Both the position numbers and the translations under genes were made by a program. A DNA stretch of 31,244 bases, taken from contig JANPJA010000087.1 of the NCBI GenBank assembly GCA_031425275.1, positions 1-31,244 on the forward strand, read 5' to 3'. The notes below the pieces were generated by a model. That model was given only the letters and a program-made list of their open reading frames with translations, did not search any database and was not told the DNA's origin. How positions within the stretch are numbered: position 1 is the first letter of the stretch; the number at the start of each line of letters is the position of its first letter. The DNA is from JAIVGV01 sp031425275. GTDB taxonomy: Bacteria > Acidobacteriota > Blastocatellia > Pyrinomonadales > Pyrinomonadaceae. Of the stretch, positions 23,704 to 31,053 are shown in pieces.

Positions 23704-23722
23704 ACCAAGCCGGCGGGGCGCG

Positions 23723-23766
23723 AAAAAAAGAGCCGCCGCGCCTGCTGAACAGGTGCGGCGGCTCTT
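23723..23766 (-). terminator. Strong Rho-independent terminator after the lipoprotein gene
   Basis: A 17-bp stem with one G-T pair (23728-23744 with 23750-23766) and a 5-nt loop is followed on the minus strand by seven T (from the A run 23723-23729). Confidence 0.93.
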
Positions 23767-23790
23767 CGTGTGCCGGGCTTTCGGCCGCGG

Positions 23791-24117
23791 TTAGCGGTTG
23801 TCGTTAGCCTTCTTGTTGGCGTTCCCGTTGCCGTTCTTGTTGATCGTCGAGACGCCGTCCGTGTTCTTGTTGCCGTTGTCGTTGGTCAGGACGGCCGTGC
23901 CGGAGTCCACCGACTTGGCGTTGGCGTTCTGCCGGATGTTGGCGTTCGTGTCCACCAGCCCGTCGCGTCCCTGCGCGTTGCCGTTGTCGTTCGAGGCCGC
24001 GCGCGAGTTCGCGTTGTTCGAGTTGTTGGCGTTGCCATTCCCGTTGTCGGCGGCCCCGCAGGCCGACAGCGACAGGGCAAGGGCGAGTCCCGCCACCACT
24101 GCTGAAATCCGTCTCAT
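23791..24117 (-). CDS. Asn/Gly-rich lipoprotein
   Basis: 108 residues. A lipoprotein signal peptide (MRRISAVVAGLALALSLSAC) ends in the lipobox LSAC, so the mature protein starts with a lipidated Cys20. The rest is low-complexity, about one third Asn, with NGNGNAN and NDNGN motifs; no domain is recognisable. ATG 24117 follows GGAGGAG. The next gene upstream on the same strand (GSP17M-like) ends 36 bp before its start, so the two probably form an operon ended by the strong terminator at 23723. A surface or periplasmic structural role is possible; the function is unknown. Confidence 0.85.
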   Translation of the reverse strand: MRRISAVVAGLALALSLSACGAADNGNGNANNSNNANSRAASNDNGNAQGRDGLVDTNANIRQNANAKSVDSGTAVLTNDNGNKNTDGVSTINKNGNGNANKKANDNR

Positions 24118-24153
24118 CTTTCTCTCTCCTCCTGAAATGCCGTCCGGCCCGCC

Positions 24154-24702
24154 TTAGCGGTAGACGTTCTCGCCGCGGTGCGTGCGGAACTCGTTCTCGA
24201 AGTACTCGGCGTCCTCATCCGTGCGCGCGTTGACGCCCATCATGATGTTGCCGTCGCGGATGCCCTTGTCGTACTCCTTGGCCTTCTCCTCGGGGATGCC
24301 GTGGCCGACGAGCGCGCCGATGAGACCGCCGGTCAGACCGCCCGCGCCCGCGCCAGCCAGCGCCGCCACGAGCGGGCCGGCGACGAGCAGGTTGAGGCCG
24401 GGGATGGCGAGCGTCGTGCCGATGGCGAGCACCGCCGCGATGGTCGCGCCGACGCCGCTGCCGATGGCCGCGCCCTTGCCGGCGTCTTCCCAAGCCTTGT
24501 CGCCGAGGTCGGTCGCCGCGTCATGTTTGTCGTCCGCGAAGTGCCTCTTGCGCGTGTCGTCCGACATCAGCACGTTCATGTCGTCCTTGCCGTAGCCGCG
24601 TCCCGACAGCGAACCGTAGGCGCGCTCGGCGCTCTCCCTGTCCTTAAAAAGCCCAGTCACCATCCGCGAGCGTCCCGTCGTTGCACCAGTAGATTCAGTC
24701 AT
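24154..24702 (-). CDS. General stress protein 17M-like protein with glycine-zipper segment
   Basis: 182 residues. Residues about 14-50 (MVTGLFKDRESAERAYGSLSGRGYGKDDMNVLM) are a GSP17M/YflT-type N-terminal domain. Residues about 75-132 are a Gly/Ala-rich hydrophobic stretch with GxxxG spacing (GAAIGSGVGATIAAVLAIGT, then GAGAGGLTGGLIGALVG), typical of glycine-zipper membrane insertion. The C-terminal part (IPEEKAKEYDKGIRDGNIMMGV) resembles repeats in related stress proteins. The biochemical function is unknown; homologues are linked to general stress. ATG 24702 is set by GGGAGG, 7 nt upstream. It is the first gene of a pair with the Asn-rich lipoprotein. Confidence 0.85.
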   Translation of the reverse strand: MTESTGATTGRSRMVTGLFKDRESAERAYGSLSGRGYGKDDMNVLMSDDTRKRHFADDKHDAATDLGDKAWEDAGKGAAIGSGVGATIAAVLAIGTTLAIPGLNLLVAGPLVAALAGAGAGGLTGGLIGALVGHGIPEEKAKEYDKGIRDGNIMMGVNARTDEDAEYFENEFRTHRGENVYR

Positions 24703-25006
24703 TGTCTTCCTCCCGTGAAATTGGTTTGAGTTTACTGTCTATGGGCGGGGCCGCGCCTCCCGGCGCTACGCACCGCCCCTTACTCGTATCAAAGCGAATC
24801 CGCGACTCCCGGCGAATACCAGCCGCGAGGTTTAAACCTAACGCCTGTGTCCTGTTTTCGTATGAACTCAAGGCGCGCACGGGTACTATGGCAAACGCGG
24901 GGCCACAACTGTCGGCCGCGCAATTTTTGGCGTCCGGCTGCCCGGGAATTTTTCCCGACTCGCGTTTCCGTCCCGAAAAAGCGTCCGAACCGTGGAGGAT
25001 AAATTT
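24703..25006. other. Divergent intergenic region without gene
   Basis: 304 bp, AT-richer than its surroundings. It contains the palindrome AGGTTTAAACCT (about 24828-24839), a possible -10 TACTAT (24884-24889) with a poorly spaced upstream partner, and a small hairpin CGGGAA-TTT-TTCCCG (24943-24957). The last 15 bp carry the ribosome site of the small lipoprotein gene. No coding frame here is convincing. Confidence 0.5.
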
Positions 25007-25168
25007 ATGAAGCGTCTCTTGGGGGTCGCGCTCGCGCTCCTGCAACCGGGCTGCGTGATGGTCGGCGGGTACAGCAGCGAGGGCGGCTGGTTCGTGTGGC
25101 CGGGCGGGCTGGTGATCTCGGCGGTGGTAATTGTTCTGTGGCTGCTGTGGCGTCGGCGGAGGAGGTGA
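25007..25168 (+). CDS. 53-residue small lipoprotein/membrane protein
   Basis: ATG 25007 follows a strong ribosome site (GGAGG, 24994-24998, 8-nt spacer) and the frame ends at TGA 25168. The product starts MKRLLGVALALLQPGC, a short lipoprotein-like signal with Cys16, then VMVGGYSSEGGWFVWPGG, a hydrophobic segment (LVISAVVIVLWLLW, about 35-48) and a basic tail of five Arg. I recall similar very small proteins with a GGYSSEGGW motif in related genomes, but cannot verify this. Predicted envelope location; function unknown. The lipobox (QPGC) is imperfect, so it could simply be a two-segment membrane peptide. Confidence 0.75.
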   Translation: MKRLLGVALALLQPGCVMVGGYSSEGGWFVWPGGLVISAVVIVLWLLWRRRRR

Positions 25169-25198
25169 GGCCGCGGGCGTGTGAACAAGGGCGCGGCG

Positions 25199-25939
25199 TC
25201 AGTCGGCGAGTGAATCGAGAGAGCGTTGCAGTTCGTCGCGCTTAGCTTCGAGCTGTCCGTCGTCGGCGTCCGCGGGGACGAAGATGGGCGGGCCGATACG
25301 GACCAGGGCGCGCGCGAAAGGGAGCGGGACTTGTAAGCGATCCCAACTCGGCGCGGCCCAGTGGCGCGCGGAGTTGACGGAGAAGGGGAGGACGGGGTGG
25401 CCGGTCTTTCGTGCGAGCAGCACCGCGCCCATCTTGGCGACGTGGCGCGGGCCGCGCGGGCCGTCGATGGTGAAGCCCGTCGGGCAATTTTGTCGCATGA
25501 CCCTGACCATCTCGGCCAGCGCGGTCGTCCCGCCGCGCGAGCTTGAGCCGCGGGCCGCGCCGTAGCCGAGGCGTTGGATGAAACGCGCGATGTACTCGCC
25601 GTCGAAGCTGCGCGAGGTCATCACGACGATGCGGCGGCGGCGGAAGTAGTAAGTCGTGAGAAAGACTTGGTCGTGCCAGAAGGCGTAGATGGGGACGTGG
25701 CCGTCCCGGTGAGCCGCCTCCCAGTTCTCCCAGCCCTCGACGCGGAAGCGGGTGGTGCGGCCGACGACGCGGATGAGCCAGTAGAAGGCGAGGTCGGCGG
25801 CGCGGATGAGGAAGCGCTCCTTCGGCGCGTAGTCGGAGAGGTCGGCGAAGCGGTAGGCGCGCTCGACCGTCTGCGCGTCGCGCGCGTCCCTATCCGGCTG
25901 CGGCCGGCGGGCGGCCTGTGGTTCGGCTGAGGCTGGCAT
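25199..25939 (-). CDS. DUF374 lysophospholipid acyltransferase-like protein
   Basis: 246 residues. The DUF374 motif set is complete: FWHDQVFLTTYYF (88-100 region), SRSFDGEYIARFIQRLGYGAARGSSSRGG, then FTIDGPRGPRHVAKMGAV. These belong to the PlsC/LpxL-like acyltransferase fold with H-x4-D-type chemistry (HDQ...), and members are thought to acylate a lipid A-like or Kdo acceptor at the inner membrane. A hydrophobic segment (LAFYWLIRVVG) lies near 50-60. The first 25 residues are charged and variable. ATG 25939 lacks a clear ribosome site. A possible extended -10 lies at 25956-25964. Confidence 0.9.
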   Translation of the reverse strand: MPASAEPQAARRPQPDRDARDAQTVERAYRFADLSDYAPKERFLIRAADLAFYWLIRVVGRTTRFRVEGWENWEAAHRDGHVPIYAFWHDQVFLTTYYFRRRRIVVMTSRSFDGEYIARFIQRLGYGAARGSSSRGGTTALAEMVRVMRQNCPTGFTIDGPRGPRHVAKMGAVLLARKTGHPVLPFSVNSARHWAAPSWDRLQVPLPFARALVRIGPPIFVPADADDGQLEAKRDELQRSLDSLAD

Positions 25940-25955
25940 GGAGTTAAACGGCGCG

Positions 25956-25964
25956 AGTCTAGCA
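25956..25964 (-). promoter_or_regulatory. Possible extended -10 promoter of the DUF374 gene
   Basis: On the minus strand TGCTAGACT (25964-25956) is an extended -10. The best -35 (TTTCCG, 25986-25981) is weak. The transcript would have a very short leader of about 10 nt. Confidence 0.3.
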
Positions 25965-26027
25965 GAAGGCGGCGCGGGCGCGGAAACCGAGGGGCCGGAA
26001 GGGCTTTGCCGCCCGCGGCCCGCCCTG

Positions 26028-26036
26028 TGCTATATT
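26028..26036 (+). promoter_or_regulatory. Probable extended -10 promoter of the receiver-HATPase operon
   Basis: TGCTATATT (26028-26036) is a good extended -10 element. No good -35 is present at normal distance. The expected start is about 26043, leaving a leader of about 108 nt. Confidence 0.5.
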
Positions 26037-26150
26037 CTGCGAACCTCGCGGGTGGCAGGCGCGTACATCGTTTGCGAACCAGCGTCTGCCCGCTACAGGC
26101 GCGAAAGACTTTTCAGCCCTCCCCGACTTTACAGGTCAACGCGGCCCTAG

Positions 26151-27056
26151 ATGGACAAACGGCGGATACTGATCGTCGATACGAACGAAGAGCTGCGCAC
26201 GCTCCTCGGCAGCGTGCTGTCGGAGTTCGGCCACGAGGTGGTCGCCACCGGCAACCGCGAGGAGGCGCTCGCCCGCGAAGACCTCGACGAGTTCGACCTC
26301 GTCATCAGTGATCTCACCGACGACGCCGAGAGCGGCGTCCAGATCGTCAGCGAACTCAAGCGCAAGAGTCTGCTCGTCCCCGTCGTCGTCGCTTCGGGCG
26401 AGACGCAGCAGCAGGGCGTCATCAAAGCCTTCAAGATGGGCGCGGCCAACTACGTCCGCCGCCCCTTCGATCACGACGAGCTGCGCGACATCGTCGAGCG
26501 CACGCTCTCCTACAAGCTGCGCTTCGTCGAGGACGTGAAGGTCCTGCCCTTCGTCCACGAGAAGATCGAGTTCGAGCTGCCGAGCGATCTCAGCCTGATG
26601 AACGGCGTGCTGCACTACCTGCACGAGCGCGTCGTCCAACTCGGGCTGATCAACCCCGAACGCTCGAACCTCTTCATCGCGCTGGACGAAGCCTTCGTCA
26701 ACGCCGTCAAGCATGGCAACAAGAGCGACGTCTCGAAGCTGGTGCGGATCACGGCCGATCTGTCGGCCAAGGAGGCGCGCTTCACCATCGAGGACGAGGG
26801 CGAGGGCTTCCGCGTCACCGACATCCCCGACCCGCGCGACCCCGCCAATTTGTTTAAGACTTCGGGCCGCGGCGTGCTCCTCATTTACAACATCATGGAC
26901 GAGGTCATGTACAATGAGCGCGGCAACCGCCTGACCATGATCAAACGCCCCGAGGAGACCCTCAGTCACAAGCTGATTGATTCGCTCACCCCCGATGACA
27001 GCCCCGCCAGCAGCAACAACAGCAACGCCGCCGCCGACAAGTCCGACAACGGCTGA
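26151..27056 (+). CDS. Receiver domain fused to RsbW-like HATPase (putative anti-sigma/serine kinase)
   Basis: 301 residues. Residues 1-115 are a receiver with D54 (LVISDLTDD) as phospho-acceptor and S82, but with T11 in place of the second acidic residue (VDTN) and R104 in place of the conserved Lys (VRRPF). Residues about 150-270 are an RsbW/SpoIIAB-type ATPase: N box LDEAFVNAVKHGN, G1 EDEGEGF, G2 SGRGVLLIYNIMDEV. There is no HisKA, so it is not a sensor kinase; such proteins usually bind or phosphorylate an anti-sigma antagonist. The Ser/Asn/Ala-rich tail overlaps the next gene's start. The ATG has no strong ribosome site. A partner antagonist or sigma factor is not in the window. Confidence 0.9.
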   Translation: MDKRRILIVDTNEELRTLLGSVLSEFGHEVVATGNREEALAREDLDEFDLVISDLTDDAESGVQIVSELKRKSLLVPVVVASGETQQQGVIKAFKMGAANYVRRPFDHDELRDIVERTLSYKLRFVEDVKVLPFVHEKIEFELPSDLSLMNGVLHYLHERVVQLGLINPERSNLFIALDEAFVNAVKHGNKSDVSKLVRITADLSAKEARFTIEDEGEGFRVTDIPDPRDPANLFKTSGRGVLLIYNIMDEVMYNERGNRLTMIKRPEETLSHKLIDSLTPDDSPASSNNSNAAADKSDNG

Positions 27057-28683
27057 CGCCCGGCGAGCGAGCGCGGCGGCCGCGCCCCCGACCCATCACC
27101 CGCACGACAATTCCGACGAGTTTGCCGACGACGACGCGCCCGGCTTCCTGCGCGCGTGGCGCTGGTGGCTCCCGCCCGCGCTCTTCGCCCTCGCGCTCGC
27201 CGTCCTGTTCGCCGACCCGTTCGCGGGCGACTGGGACGCGCTCGACTACACCGTCCTCGCCGTCAAAGGCGAGCCTTCGACGATGCTCTTCGGGCGGATG
27301 CTCTTCATCTACGCGAACCACTACGCCTATCAGATCGGGCACACGCTTTTTAACCTGCGCCCCGAACAAGCCTACCTGCTCTTCAAGTACATGGTGGTCG
27401 CCGAAAGCCCGCTCGCGGTGGTCGCGTGCTGGACGCTGGCGCGCGATCTGACGAAGTCGGTGCGCGCGGCGACCGTGGCGTCGCTGCTCCTCGCCTGCGC
27501 GCCCTTCTTCGTCATCTACAGCGGGCAGGCGATGACCGAGATTCCGTCGGTGCTGCTGCTGTGCGTCGCGCTCGTCGTCCACCTGCGCGGCCTGCGGGCG
27601 AGAAACATCTGGCTCGTCCTCGTCGGCGCCGGGCTGCTCGGCGCGGGCAACAACATCCGCGAGGTGGCGGCGATCTACGGCGTCTGGCTCGTCATCGGCC
27701 CCGTGGCGTGCGGCTGGAAGATCGGCGCGCGCAATCTGATGATCACGGCGGCGGCGTGCGCCGTCTTCTTCGTCTGCGCGTTCGCGCCGTTCCTTTATTT
27801 TTACTTCGGCGACGTGGGCGGCTACCAGGCCGGCTGGCACGGGTGGGTCGAGTCGATGCGCTCGGAGGAATCAGTCCACCCGGTCGCGCTGAAAAACTTC
27901 CTGCCGCTCTTCCTCTTCTTCTTCGTCGGCGCGCCGCTCGTCTTGTTGATCCTGCCACTGGCCCTGCGCGACGAGTGGCGTCGGCACAAATTCTCGCCGC
28001 TCTTCGCGCTCGCCTGCACCGGCCTGTTCGCCAACCTGATGCTCGTCACGCACTATTCGACGGTCATCAACGGCCGCTACCTGTTGACCGGGATGCCCGG
28101 CCTCGTCCCCCTCGCCGCCGCCTACTTCGTGCGCTACGAGTCGCGGCGCACGCGCAGCCGCCGGCGCGGGTTCGCCATCGCGGCCGGCGGCGTCGTCTTC
28201 GCCTCGCTCGTCTTCGGCGCGATCTTCTTCCCCGGCTCGTGGCAGACGATCAAGAGCCACGGCCTGACGAAAGAGTATCAGGCGCGGCTCGCGCTGATGC
28301 CCGCCGACGCGGTCGTCTTGGCCGGCGGGCAGACCGTCTCCGTGAACTACTACCGCGGGCTCGGCCTCGGCCGCTGGGATGTGATCGGCACGGGCGGCGG
28401 CTGGCCGACCGACCGACTCGCCGAAGTGATCGAAGGGCATTTGCGCGAAGGCCGCCGCGTCTTCGTCGATACCGACGCGCGGCTCTGGTTCAACGACAGT
28501 TGGCGCGGTCAGGAGACGCGCGAGCTGGCGGCGGCGGCCGCGCGCTTCCGCTTCCGCCGCGTCTCCGACACCATCTACGAAATCCGCCCGCCCGACGACG
28601 CGACGGCTCAAGACGACCCCGACCTCGGACGCCTCCTCGACCGAGAGCCGACGCGGATACAGAAACTCAGGGACAAGCTCTAA
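26995..28683 (+). CDS. GT39/ArnT-like membrane glycosyltransferase
   Basis: 562 residues from ATG 26995. A Pro/Ala/Thr-rich, probably disordered head (1-50) precedes the first membrane helix (about 59-78) and a loop with AGDWDALDY, in the place of the acidic catalytic loop of GT-C enzymes. About ten further hydrophobic helices follow to residue about 425, then a soluble C-terminal part (about 430-562). Such enzymes transfer sugars from polyprenyl-phosphate donors to protein or lipid acceptors at the outer face of the membrane; the substrates are unknown. It overlaps the upstream gene by 62 bp in another frame, implying translational coupling. No other ATG precedes the first helix. Confidence 0.87.
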   Translation: MTAPPAATTATPPPTSPTTADARRASAAAAPPTHHPHDNSDEFADDDAPGFLRAWRWWLPPALFALALAVLFADPFAGDWDALDYTVLAVKGEPSTMLFGRMLFIYANHYAYQIGHTLFNLRPEQAYLLFKYMVVAESPLAVVACWTLARDLTKSVRAATVASLLLACAPFFVIYSGQAMTEIPSVLLLCVALVVHLRGLRARNIWLVLVGAGLLGAGNNIREVAAIYGVWLVIGPVACGWKIGARNLMITAAACAVFFVCAFAPFLYFYFGDVGGYQAGWHGWVESMRSEESVHPVALKNFLPLFLFFFVGAPLVLLILPLALRDEWRRHKFSPLFALACTGLFANLMLVTHYSTVINGRYLLTGMPGLVPLAAAYFVRYESRRTRSRRRGFAIAAGGVVFASLVFGAIFFPGSWQTIKSHGLTKEYQARLALMPADAVVLAGGQTVSVNYYRGLGLGRWDVIGTGGGWPTDRLAEVIEGHLREGRRVFVDTDARLWFNDSWRGQETRELAAAAARFRFRRVSDTIYEIRPPDDATAQDDPDLGRLLDREPTRIQKLRDKL

Positions 28684-28693
28684 AGCAACGGCC

Positions 28694-28868
28694 GTCAGTG
28701 GTCAGTGGTCAGTGGTCAGTTGCACGTGCCTCTGAGACACCTTGTCAAAAATAATATCTCAAGCCTCTGTGTCACAGAACAACGGATGACTGACGACTGA
28801 CGACTGACGACTGACGACTGACGACTGACGACTGACCACTGACCACTGACCACTGACCACTGACCACT
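28694..28868. repeat. Inverted heptamer arrays (GTCAGTG / GACGACT, GACCACT)
   Basis: Left arm 28694-28721 is four units (GTCAGTG three times, GTCAGTT). Right arm 28785-28868 is twelve units: GATGACT, six GACGACT and five GACCACT. It is the longest array in the window and ends 14 bp before the presumed start of the next gene. The two homogeneous blocks within the right arm point to recent unit expansion. Confidence 0.95.
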
Positions 28869-28882
28869 TTTCGTCCCCCATC

Positions 28883-30214
28883 CTGCCCTACGAACTCTTT
28901 CTCGCGTTGCGTTATCTGCGCTCGCGCCGGCGTGGCGGGTGGGTGGGCGCGCGGGTGACGGGGGTGGTCGCGGTCGTCGGAGTCGCGTGCGGCGTGGGCG
29001 CGCTGGTCGTCGCGATGGCGTTGGCGAACGGCTTCCGCGACGAGATGCGCGACAAGATTCTGCGCGGCACGGCGCACGTCACGCTCGCCCGCGCCGACGG
29101 GGCCGGCACGGCGGACTGGCGCGCGCTGGCCGGGCGGCTGCGCGGGGTCGAAGGCGTGAAGGAAGTTGAGCCGACGAGTTACGCGGGCGCGCTGCTGGGT
29201 GGGCCGGGCGGCGCGTCCTACGCGGTGGTGCGCGGCATCGACGCCGCTTCGTCGCGCGCGCTCGAAGAGGTCGGCCGCACACTCACGGCGGGCGCGGCGG
29301 AAAGTCTCTTCCAGACGAGGCCGGCGGAGGTGGTCTCCGGCGGGCGTGACAGTGATGAAAAAAACGACCCGGACAGCTCGCGGCCGGGGGACGATCCTCG
29401 CCCGGAGGTTGACGAGGCTCTGCCCGTCATTGTCGGGGCTGAACTCGCCGCGCGTGCGGGGCTGCGCTCGGTGGGCGACGAGGGCTGGCTCGTGGTCGGC
29501 GAGTTGTCGTCGGGGCCGCAGGGGTTCGGGACGCGCACGCGCCGCGTGAAAATCGCGGGGCTGTTCCGCTCCGGCCTCCACGAGTACGACGCGACGTGGG
29601 TTTACGCCTCGCTCGCGGGCGCGGCCGATTTGACGGGCGCGGGGGCGGGCGGCGCGGCGGTCTTGAGTGTCGAGACTGTGGACATCTACCGCGCGGAGGA
29701 AGTGGCGGCGCGGCTGCGCGCGACGCTGGGCGCGGACTTCACGGTGGTTGACTGGCAGGAGGCGAACCGCCCGCTCTTCGCCGCGCTCGAACTCGAACGC
29801 CGCACGGTCGCGCTGATCGTCGCGCTGATCGTCGTCGTCGCGGCCTTGAACATCACGACGACGCTCGTGCTGGTAGTCGTCGAACGCCGCGCCGACATCG
29901 CCGTCCTCGGCGCGATGGGCGCGCGGGCCGGAAGCGTCATGCTCGTCTTCGTCTGCGAGGGCGCGATGATCGGCGCGTCGGGCGCGCTCGCGGGCGTCGC
30001 GCTCGGACTCACCGCGTGCGCGCTCGGCGAACGCTACAAACTCGTCCGGCTGCCCGCCGAAGTCTATTCGCTCGACTCGATCCCTTTTCACCCGCGCGCC
30101 TCCGAGACCGCGCTCGTCGCGCTCGCGGCCTTCGCCGTGTGCCTCGTCGCCACGCTCTACCCGGCGCGCAAGGCCGCCCGCACGCGGCCCGCCGAGGCGT
30201 TGCGGTACGAGTAA
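28883..30214 (+). CDS. LolC/LolE-like ABC transporter permease
   Basis: 443 residues. Lipoprotein-releasing permeases of this family typically begin M-PYELFIALRYL; here the matching segment is LPYELFLALRYLRSRRRG and starts with CTG 28883, with no ATG before the in-frame stop at 28847. TTG 28907 is the alternative start but would cut into this segment. One N-terminal helix (about 22-44) is followed by a periplasmic MacB-like domain with an acidic low-complexity insert (about 150-180), then a three-helix FtsX domain (about 308-335, 351-382, 409-430). With the ATPase downstream it should form a lipoprotein sorting or MacB-like exporter. No ribosome site is visible; the heptamer array borders the start. 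Confidence 0.88.
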   Translation: MPYELFLALRYLRSRRRGGWVGARVTGVVAVVGVACGVGALVVAMALANGFRDEMRDKILRGTAHVTLARADGAGTADWRALAGRLRGVEGVKEVEPTSYAGALLGGPGGASYAVVRGIDAASSRALEEVGRTLTAGAAESLFQTRPAEVVSGGRDSDEKNDPDSSRPGDDPRPEVDEALPVIVGAELAARAGLRSVGDEGWLVVGELSSGPQGFGTRTRRVKIAGLFRSGLHEYDATWVYASLAGAADLTGAGAGGAAVLSVETVDIYRAEEVAARLRATLGADFTVVDWQEANRPLFAALELERRTVALIVALIVVVAALNITTTLVLVVVERRADIAVLGAMGARAGSVMLVFVCEGAMIGASGALAGVALGLTACALGERYKLVRLPAEVYSLDSIPFHPRASETALVALAAFAVCLVATLYPARKAARTRPAEALRYE

Positions 30215-30225
30215 AAAAAAGTTCG

Positions 30226-30337
30226 GAGTCTTAAGTCTTGAGTCTTGAGTCAAAAGATCGGTCGATGAGATCGGACGCTCGTGCCGAAGACTATGAGCTT
30301 CAGTCTGCGGACTCCCGACTCCCGACTCCCGACTCGG
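30226..30337. repeat. Heptamer arrays around the LolD start
   Basis: Left arm 30226-30253 is GAGTCTT, AAGTCTT, GAGTCTT, GAGTCAA. Right arm 30310-30337 is GACTCCC three times and GACTCGG. The arms are inverse in the shared core GAGTC/GACTC. The right arm is within the ATPase reading frame and encodes SRLPTPDS-like sequence. Confidence 0.88.
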
Positions 30338-31014
30338 GGCTGTTTGTGTCTGGCTTGCGGAAGTCTTACCCGTCGCCGGCGGGGGCGCGAATAGAAGTGT
30401 TGCGGGGCGCGTCGCTCGCGGTCGGCGCGGGCGAGATGGTGGCGGTGTTGGGGGCTTCGGGGGCGGGGAAATCGACGCTGCTCCACGTCTGCGGCGGGCT
30501 TGACGCCGCGGAAGGGGGCGAGGTGCGTGCGGGCGGCTTCGACGTGGGGCGCGCGTCGGCGGCGGAGTCGGCCGCGTGGCGCAACCGCGCGGTCGGGTTC
30601 GTCTTCCAATTCCACCACCTGCTCGCGGAGTTGACGGCCGCGGAGAACGTCGCGCTGCCGCTGCTCATCGCGCGGGCGCGGCGCGGCGCGGCCTTCGACG
30701 CGGCGCGCCGCGCGCTCGACGCCGTGGGTCTGGGCGGGCGAGCCGCGCACCTGCCGGGCGAGTTGTCGGGCGGCGAGCAGGGGCGCGTGGCGATTGCGCG
30801 CGCGCTCGTGCGCGATCCCTTGCTGGTGCTCGCGGACGAGCCGACCGGCAACCTCGACGCGCGGACGGGTGACGAGATCGGCCACTTGCTCGTGCGACTC
30901 GCGCGCGAGCGCGGCGCGGCCGTCCTCGTCGCCACGCACAACGAGCGGCTGGCCCGCCTGTGCGACCGCGCGCTCCTGCTCGCCGACGGCCGTTTAGGCG
31001 AGCCCCGACTCTGA
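30265..31014 (+). CDS. lolD: LolD-like ABC transporter ATP-binding protein
   Basis: 249 residues from ATG 30265. It powers lipoprotein release with the permease 50 bp upstream. Motifs: Walker A GASGAGKS (63-70), Q-loop Q115 (FVFQFHHLLAELTAAEN, typical of LolD/MacB), signature LSGGEQGR (167-174), Walker B LLVLADEP with D191-E192, and H225 (ATHNE). The ABC domain starts at about residue 27 (FVSGLRKSY). The preceding 26 residues, including LQSADSRLPTPDSG, are encoded partly by heptamer repeats and are absent from typical homologues. No Shine-Dalgarno precedes the ATG; TTG 30238 is another start in the frame. Probably coupled with the permease gene. Confidence 0.9.
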   Translation: MRSDARAEDYELQSADSRLPTPDSGLFVSGLRKSYPSPAGARIEVLRGASLAVGAGEMVAVLGASGAGKSTLLHVCGGLDAAEGGEVRAGGFDVGRASAAESAAWRNRAVGFVFQFHHLLAELTAAENVALPLLIARARRGAAFDAARRALDAVGLGGRAAHLPGELSGGEQGRVAIARALVRDPLLVLADEPTGNLDARTGDEIGHLLVRLARERGAAVLVATHNERLARLCDRALLLADGRLGEPRL

Positions 31015-31053
31015 GACAGCGCGCGCGGCCAAGACGGCTGTTAAGGACACATA

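Noticed and set aside
23565..23708. N-terminal 48-residue extension of the PepT-like gene
   Set aside because: The sequence is not like the family, and a strong ribosome site sits directly before ATG 23564.
28694..28868. Heptamer arrays as an origin iteron set
   Set aside because: No replication initiator or DnaA box is near, the arrays recur at many gene gaps, and the unit sequence differs from site to site.
29340..29420. Acidic low-complexity insert in the permease as foreign sequence
   Set aside because: It remains in frame in the variable periplasmic domain, with no repeat borders; ordinary loop variation explains it.
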